64,000 bases of DNA from Bradyrhizobium sp. (GTDB lineage Bacteria; Pseudomonadota; Alphaproteobacteria; Rhizobiales; Xanthobacteraceae): positions 1 to 64,000 of the forward strand of contig NZ_JACRAW010000010.1 of the NCBI RefSeq assembly GCF_016213215.1, given 5' to 3'. The position numbers and the translations under genes are program-made. Each line of letters opens with the position of its first letter. Position 1 is the first letter of the stretch. Shown here piece after piece: positions 59,225 through 64,000 of the stretch. Below the pieces are notes generated by a model. It was given only the letters and a program-made list of their open reading frames with translations, did not search any database and was not told the DNA's origin.

Positions 59225-60070
59225 TCACCGCCGTTGTTGCGGCGGCTTGCGCGGCGGGCGCGGGGCATGGTTTGCGCCCTGCGGATCGAGCTTGAAGCTC
59301 AATTTGTTGGCGGCATCGCTGATGTCGAGAAGGGTGCGGCGGCCTTCCTCCATGAAGGACGCCGACTTCTTCTTGAAGCTGTCGGCAAGCTCGTGCATCG
59401 ACTTCACCTTCTCGAACAGCTCGACGGCCTTGCCGTCGGCAAACCCCGGCATCACGCTCTCGATCCTGGTGATCGCGCTACCGAAGCTCGTAAAGGCGCT
59501 TTCCGCCCTGTCCATCACGGCATCGATCGCCTCGCCCCTGCTCTTCAGCGAGGCCGTGTAGGTTTCGAACGAAAGCAGCCCGTCGTGGATCATTCCCTCG
59601 TTCTTGGCGATGGCGCGGTCGACATCATGCAGGCTGTCGACGATCGATTCCGACTCGCTTAAGTCTGCGGTCAGGATCGGAGTCCCGTCCGCATCCAGCG
59701 GTACCGGCGGCGCCGAAGGCGCGCCGCCCACGAGCGAGATCGCGGCAATACCAGTCAGGCCCTGAAATTCTATTCCAACCACCGTGTCCTTGCGTATCGG
59801 GGCGCTGTTGTCGAGCATCGCCATGACCACGATCTTGCGTGGATTTTCCAGCTTGATCGAGGTGATCTGGCCGACCGGCACGCCGTCGAAATTGACATTG
59901 CCGCCCTTGCGCAGGCCGGAGGCCGAGCCGTCGATGATGATGCGGATGGGGCCGCGCTGCTGGACCGAGCGGAGCTTCTGCACCGTAAGCAAACCGACGA
60001 ACGCCACGCCGATGACCGCCAGCGCCATGGTGCCGATCATCACGTTGCTTTTTCGTATTCGTATCGCCAT
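59225..60070 (-). CDS. MlaD-family (MCE) lipid-transport protein
   Basis: A 281-aa protein anchored by one N-terminal membrane helix (residues 11-31, MIGTMALAVIGVAFVGLLTV) with an MCE/MlaD domain behind it: IIIDGSASGLRKGGNVNFDG, VPVGQITSIKLENPRKIVV and VGIEFQGLTGIAAISLVGG (residues ~45-115). A long helical region and a basic Pro-rich tail follow. MlaD proteins bind lipid in the periplasm with an ABC transporter (MlaE/MlaF). No permease or ATPase gene is beside it, so it is an orphan here. Confidence 0.9.
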   Translation of the reverse strand: MAIRIRKSNVMIGTMALAVIGVAFVGLLTVQKLRSVQQRGPIRIIIDGSASGLRKGGNVNFDGVPVGQITSIKLENPRKIVVMAMLDNSAPIRKDTVVGIEFQGLTGIAAISLVGGAPSAPPVPLDADGTPILTADLSESESIVDSLHDVDRAIAKNEGMIHDGLLSFETYTASLKSRGEAIDAVMDRAESAFTSFGSAITRIESVMPGFADGKAVELFEKVKSMHELADSFKKKSASFMEEGRRTLLDISDAANKLSFKLDPQGANHAPRPPRKPPQQRR

Positions 60071-60158
60071 TCCGCTATCCAGCCGCGCTCGACCGCCCGG
60101 CAGCGGGGCGAGAGTCGCCGGCGGATTTTACGGGCAAAGTGACGCGAGTGGAAGACGA

Positions 60159-62378
60159 TCAATGCTCCGCCGCGCGCTTCGCCGCGGCATTGTTAAGAAC
60201 GATGAGCGCGTCCACGGCGACACCGGTCCTGGCGTTGATCAGGAACGGGTTGATGTCGATCGAGGCGATCCGGTGGCCGGCATCCGAGATAAGGTTCGAC
60301 AGGCCGACCAGCGCCTTCACGGCGGAGGCTTCGTGGAGCGGCGGTTTGCCGCGATAGCCGCGGATCTTGATACCGGCCTTGGTGCGGCCGACCAATTGCG
60401 CGGCTTCGGCCGCATCGACGGGAGCGCCGGCCAGCGCCACGTCCTTCAACAGCTCGATATCGATGCCGCCGGTGCCGAACAGCACCACCGGTCCCATCTC
60501 GGCATCGAGCGAGGCGCCGACCACGAGCTCGAGGTCGGCCTTGACCTGCTGGGCGATCAGGATGCCGTCGAGCCTGGGCTTGTTCTTCAGTCTTTTCACC
60601 CGCGCGGTGATGTCGTTGAACGCCTTCTTGACCTCGGCTGCACTATTGAGGTTGAGCACGACGCCGCCGATGTCTGATTTGTGCAGGATGTCGGCGGAGA
60701 CGACCTTGGCGACCACGGGAAAGCCGATCTGTTTGGCGATTCTGGCGGCTTCAGCCGCAGTTGTGGCAATCGCTTCCTTCGAGATCGGGATACCATAGGC
60801 CTTCAGGAGCTTCTTGGAGGCCACCTCGTCCAGGGCGGCGCCGCTCGCGCTGCGAAGCGTCTTCTCCAGCACCGCGCGCGCCGAGGGCTTGGAGCTCGAG
60901 ACGATGTCCGGCACCTCCTTGCGGAGCCTCGCATAATCGATCAGCGATTTGATGGCGCCGACGGCTCGGTCCATGCCCTGCATCACGGCGATGTTCGGCA
61001 GCGATTTGCGCAGACCCTTGGTGAATTCGGTAAAGCCGATCGACATTGCGCTGATGTAGATCACCGGCTTTGACGCCTGGCCCGCCATTTCGTTGACAAT
61101 GCGCAGGTTGCGTTCGCGCAACTCATGCGGTGCCTTGGGCAGCTCGGCGTCGATGATGACGACGTCGGTGTCGAGATCGTCGATCATGAGCTTGATCGAG
61201 TTCATGTAGACGGAAGGATCGACGACCGCGGCAAAGCCGGCATCAAGCGGATTGCCGACGATCGAGCCCGGCCCCAGCATCTTGGCGAGCTCGCCACTTA
61301 AGTGCTTGCTCAAAGGCGCAAAGTTCAACCCGGCCGAATGGAAGGCGTCGATCAGGAGCCCGCGCTTGCCGCCGGACAGCGTCACCGCGGCCAGCCGGTC
61401 GCCCATCGGCGGTGCGGCGTGCACGAAACACTCGGTGGTCTCGATCAACTCGTCGAGCCCGCGGGCGCGGATCACGCCCTCGCGTGTCGAAATCGCGTCG
61501 AATGTCTCGATCGAGCCGGCGAGCGCGCCGGTGTGCGCCATGGCGGCGGCCCGGCCGCCTTCGGAGGCGCCGAGCTTGAGCGCGATGATCGGCTTGGAAG
61601 CGGCCCGCGCGGCCTTGCAGGCGTTACGGAACGCCCTGGTGTCGCGTACGCCTTCGAGATAGACGACGATGACGCGGATCGACGGATCGGCGACGAAATA
61701 CTCCATGAAGTCCGTGGTCTCGAGACCCGCTTCGTTGCCGCTCGTGACCATGTAACCGACTCCGACGCCACGATCCTCCAGCGCCTGACGGATCGCCATG
61801 ACGATGGCGCCGGACTGGCCGGCGATCGCGACGGGCCCTTGCTCCATGGTGACGATACGGTCGTCGATGTTGGTGAAGAGGTTTTCGCCGGCGCTCAGAT
61901 TGCCGAGGCAGTTCGGGCCGGTGACCGCAAGCCCGGTCTCGCGAATGGCTTCACGCAGCTCGACGGCGAGCCGCTGGCTCTCCTCATCCTGCAATTCGGA
62001 AAAGCCCGAGGTGACGATGGTCGCCGAGCGCGCGCCGGCCGCGGCGGCATCGCGAATGACCTGGACCGCGAAACGCGCCGGTACCAGCACCAGCACGTGA
62101 TCGGGCCTTTCGGGAAGGCTCGCGAAATCCTTGTAGCAGGTGACGCCCCAGATCGTTTGGCGCTTGGCGTTAATGGGAAAAAGGCCGCCTCCGAACTTGT
62201 ACTTGACGAGGTTGTTCCAGATGCGTTCGGCGTAATTGCCCGGCTTGTCGGTCGCGCCGACCAGAACGATGTTGCGCGGATGCAGCATCGCATGGATGCC
62301 CTTGACGATGTCACTCGCCTCTGGCGCAGGCGACCATTTCGGGGACGAGACAGAGGCAGTGGTCACCCGAGCTTCCAT
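60159..62378 (-). CDS. ADP-forming acyl-CoA synthetase (acetate-CoA ligase family)
   Basis: A ~739-aa NDP-forming acyl-CoA synthetase with fused alpha and beta parts. Residues ~20-150 are the CoA-binding domain (AMLHPRNIVLVGATDKPGNY, SATIVTSGFSELQDEESQRL). Residues ~150-480 are the succinyl-CoA-ligase-like domain (GPNCLGNLSAGENLFTNIDD, IAGQSGAIVMAIRQALEDRG; AAAMAHTGALAGS with the phosphohistidine candidate near 286). A C-terminal ATP-grasp domain starts near 510 (LLKAYGIPISKEAIATTAAE, GFPVVAKVVSADILHKSDIG). ATG 62378 is preferred over ATG 62384 because AGGGA then sits seven bases away. Acid substrate unknown. Confidence 0.92.
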   Translation of the reverse strand: MEARVTTASVSSPKWSPAPEASDIVKGIHAMLHPRNIVLVGATDKPGNYAERIWNNLVKYKFGGGLFPINAKRQTIWGVTCYKDFASLPERPDHVLVLVPARFAVQVIRDAAAAGARSATIVTSGFSELQDEESQRLAVELREAIRETGLAVTGPNCLGNLSAGENLFTNIDDRIVTMEQGPVAIAGQSGAIVMAIRQALEDRGVGVGYMVTSGNEAGLETTDFMEYFVADPSIRVIVVYLEGVRDTRAFRNACKAARAASKPIIALKLGASEGGRAAAMAHTGALAGSIETFDAISTREGVIRARGLDELIETTECFVHAAPPMGDRLAAVTLSGGKRGLLIDAFHSAGLNFAPLSKHLSGELAKMLGPGSIVGNPLDAGFAAVVDPSVYMNSIKLMIDDLDTDVVIIDAELPKAPHELRERNLRIVNEMAGQASKPVIYISAMSIGFTEFTKGLRKSLPNIAVMQGMDRAVGAIKSLIDYARLRKEVPDIVSSSKPSARAVLEKTLRSASGAALDEVASKKLLKAYGIPISKEAIATTAAEAARIAKQIGFPVVAKVVSADILHKSDIGGVVLNLNSAAEVKKAFNDITARVKRLKNKPRLDGILIAQQVKADLELVVGASLDAEMGPVVLFGTGGIDIELLKDVALAGAPVDAAEAAQLVGRTKAGIKIRGYRGKPPLHEASAVKALVGLSNLISDAGHRIASIDINPFLINARTGVAVDALIVLNNAAAKRAAEH

Positions 62379-62555
62379 TGGCATTTCCCTTTGTGGTCTT
62401 ATTGGCCTGCGCCTCCCATTATGAGCAGTCTGCTAGGACAGGCAACTCACCGCAGGCGAGAAGGGACTCAGCTATCGTCTTTCGCATACGGGTAAAACGC
62501 CTGTGATTTTCCGCCAGACGGGAGCGCAGTTCACGAAGAGACGACAAAGCGGCTG

Positions 62556-63269
62556 TCAGGCCGGGCGTGGTTGCGATGGCGAACCGATGCCGGCCAGCAG
62601 CACGGCGAGAATGCCGGTGAGGAAGATTCCGTCGAACGTTCCTGCGCCCCCGATCGAGGCGACGGGGGCGCCCAGGCTGCCGATCTTGTCGAGGTTGAGA
62701 AGGTCCGCGCCGATCAACGTCCCCAGCGATCCGCCGATGTACGCAAGCGGCGCCGCATATTCGCGCGACAGCAGCAAGGCGATGATCGCGGTGATGAACA
62801 CGGGGGCGAATACCGGAACGGCGATGCCCATGCCTTGCACCGGCGTCGCCATCATGTGGATTGCAATGGCAATGATCACGATGGCGATCGCAGCCTTGAG
62901 CCACAATTGATATCGCAGCACCAGGTAGATGGACATCATCGTCGGGATCAGGGCGCCGCCGATATTGATCGCAAGCACGGTTCCGGGCCACTCATGCACC
63001 AGCGGCACCACATATTGCATGCCGAAGAAGTTGATTATCTCTCCCGAGTGCACCGTATTTGCGGAGAGGACCGTGATCGGGATATTGAAATAGCTTCCGA
63101 TCAGCGAACCGAACAGCAGGGTCATCGCCGCGCTCGGGCTGATGCCCAGCCGCATGTAGGCATAGCGCAGGATGCGGAGCTGGATCAGGATGATCAGCGC
63201 GGCAAACAGGAGCACCAGGATCGCGAACGGTCCCGGCGTGATCGGCAGGTAGTGAACCTGGGAATTCAT
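62556..63269 (-). CDS. DUF1614 membrane protein
   Basis: A 237-aa hydrophobic protein with about seven membrane segments (FAILVLLFAALIILIQLRIL; SAAMTLLFGSLIGSYFNIPI; AAIAIVIIAIAIHMMATPVQ; FAPVFITAIIALLLSREYAA). The pattern GSLGTLIGADLLNLDKIGSL and GGAGTFDGIFLTGILAVLLA in the C-terminal part matches DUF1614. ATG 63269 is chosen. Function unknown; it lies between the acyl-CoA synthetase gene and the sortase gene on the same strand. Confidence 0.82.
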   Translation of the reverse strand: MNSQVHYLPITPGPFAILVLLFAALIILIQLRILRYAYMRLGISPSAAMTLLFGSLIGSYFNIPITVLSANTVHSGEIINFFGMQYVVPLVHEWPGTVLAINIGGALIPTMMSIYLVLRYQLWLKAAIAIVIIAIAIHMMATPVQGMGIAVPVFAPVFITAIIALLLSREYAAPLAYIGGSLGTLIGADLLNLDKIGSLGAPVASIGGAGTFDGIFLTGILAVLLAGIGSPSQPRPA

Positions 63270-63357
63270 GGTAGGTATGGCTCGCCCGGTTTGGCTTTGC
63301 CCTCTCCCGAACCATCTCACGCCATGGCCGGGATTACAAATCCGACAGCGAGCGAGC

Positions 63358-63927
63358 TCAGGACTCCGGGTCGATCAGGGTCGCGTGCAGGAGATAGCGG
63401 TCGGGACCGGACGTAACCGCGTCGAGCGGCCAGCACGTCGACAGCACCAGCTCATGGCCGGGCGCCAGGGGATCTATCCCCGATGCATCGAAGCGCGTCA
63501 CGGAAGACCAGTCCGCGCGGTAGCGGAATAGCTTGCCGTCGCTTCGCGTGACGTCGATCTCGTCGCCGATCTTAACATCGCGCAGAAAACGGAAATGAGT
63601 GTCGCGGTGCGCCGAGTAGACGGCAACACCGCGCTCGCCGGCGTCCGCCGTCAGCTCCACATGGCCCGGACCGAAGGCAAGCGCCTGACCGCTTGACCCC
63701 GCGAGCACGATCGCGCCGGCATTCAGCCGCTTCACTTCGATCCGCGCCACCGGCCAGGTGTCCGCCCATGGCCACGGCTTGACGATTTGGCCGGTGGCGA
63801 TGCTCTCGGCGAAGGCGCGCTTGAGCAGGATCTGCGCGAGCAGTGCCTTGGCGTGGATGTAGGCGCCCTGTCCGAACAGCAGCAGGCCGAGGACGGCGAG
63901 AGCAACCGGCAGGATGGAGCGGCGCAT
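63358..63927 (-). CDS. Class GN sortase
   Basis: A 189-aa sortase with an N-terminal membrane anchor (residues 4-24, ILPVALAVLGLLLFGQGAYI). The catalytic His is in VYSAHRDTHFRFLRDVKIGD (near 106), Cys in ELVLSTCWPLDAVTSG (near 165) and Arg in GPDRYLLHATLI (near 176). This form belongs to the Gram-negative class GN sortases, usually encoded with one large target protein having an LPxTG-like C-terminus. No such target is seen in the window; it may lie upstream, beyond 64000. Confidence 0.92.
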   Translation of the reverse strand: MRRSILPVALAVLGLLLFGQGAYIHAKALLAQILLKRAFAESIATGQIVKPWPWADTWPVARIEVKRLNAGAIVLAGSSGQALAFGPGHVELTADAGERGVAVYSAHRDTHFRFLRDVKIGDEIDVTRSDGKLFRYRADWSSVTRFDASGIDPLAPGHELVLSTCWPLDAVTSGPDRYLLHATLIDPES

Positions 63928-63943
63928 ATGGCGGGTCCTGGCT

Positions 63944-64000
63944 CATTGCGAGGAGTGGAACGACGAAGCAAATCCAGACTGTTTCCACAGGACCATCACT
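63944..64000. repeat. Partial family C palindromic repeat at window edge
   Basis: CATTGCGAGGAGTGGAACGACGAAGCA followed by AATCCAGAC matches the left half of the repeat at 49634-49722 with few changes. The right half would lie outside the window. Confidence 0.65.

Overview
The window reads as chromosomal DNA of a Bradyrhizobium-like alphaproteobacterium (Nitrobacteraceae). The grounds are high GC, dense genes with GTG/TTG starts, HWE histidine kinases, a FnrN-type Cys motif, an aminoacyl-tRNA-synthetase-like amino acid:[carrier protein] ligase locus, and several families of short palindromic repeats recalled from this group. All names come from reading translated sequence; no database search was run.

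Layout. 0-0.7 kb: 5' part of a secreted caspase-fold protein whose catalytic His and Cys are both replaced. 1-2.6 kb: AHL-lactonase-like hydrolase and a MarR regulator. 2.7-8.3 kb: aromatic operon (FAD hydroxylase, DUF2783 protein with a polyglutamine tail, degenerate metallo-beta-lactamase, hmgA, fahA) converting a hydroxyphenylacetate-type substrate through homogentisate to fumarate and acetoacetate. 8.5-13.6 kb: racemase-like CaiB/BaiF protein and a three-subunit molybdenum hydroxylase (form II, not a true CO dehydrogenase). 14-21 kb: chemoreceptor, DUF3175, MFS transporter, otsB and otsA, small secreted protein. 21.2-24.1 kb: tRNA-Ser(GGA), AT-richer acyltransferase, DUF6766, Cys-rich CDF transporter. 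24.2-27.2 kb: TRAP transporter dctPQM.

27.3-38.7 kb is a signalling stretch: Crp/Fnr regulator coupled to a 1057-aa CheB-CheR-PAS-HWE kinase, a CheB with a coiled-coil tail, a response regulator, a SIR2 protein, a lone protoglobin, a FnrN-like regulator and a globin-coupled chemoreceptor. 38.7-41 kb: small proteins, a decayed DUF1214 gene and an outer-membrane protein. 41.3-48.7 kb: recQ, polysaccharide deacetylase, metA and metY, esterase, ilvE-like aminotransferase. 48.7-49.9 kb: repeats. 49.9-53.7 kb: amino acid:[carrier protein] ligase locus (GNAT, ligase, acyl-CoA-dehydrogenase-fold flavoprotein, carrier protein). 53.8-55.8 kb: mtnP and mtnA, methionine salvage. 56-64 kb: HAD hydrolase, trypsin-like protease, Baeyer-Villiger-type monooxygenase, orphan MlaD protein, ADP-forming acyl-CoA synthetase, DUF1614 membrane protein, class GN sortase.

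The strongest leads are the amino acid:[carrier protein] ligase locus, whose product is unknown and whose flavoprotein seems to lack the usual catalytic Glu; a very strong hairpin burying the metY ribosome-binding site that does not look like SAM-II; and the heme/oxygen signalling cluster with a 27-bp palindrome between divergent genes.
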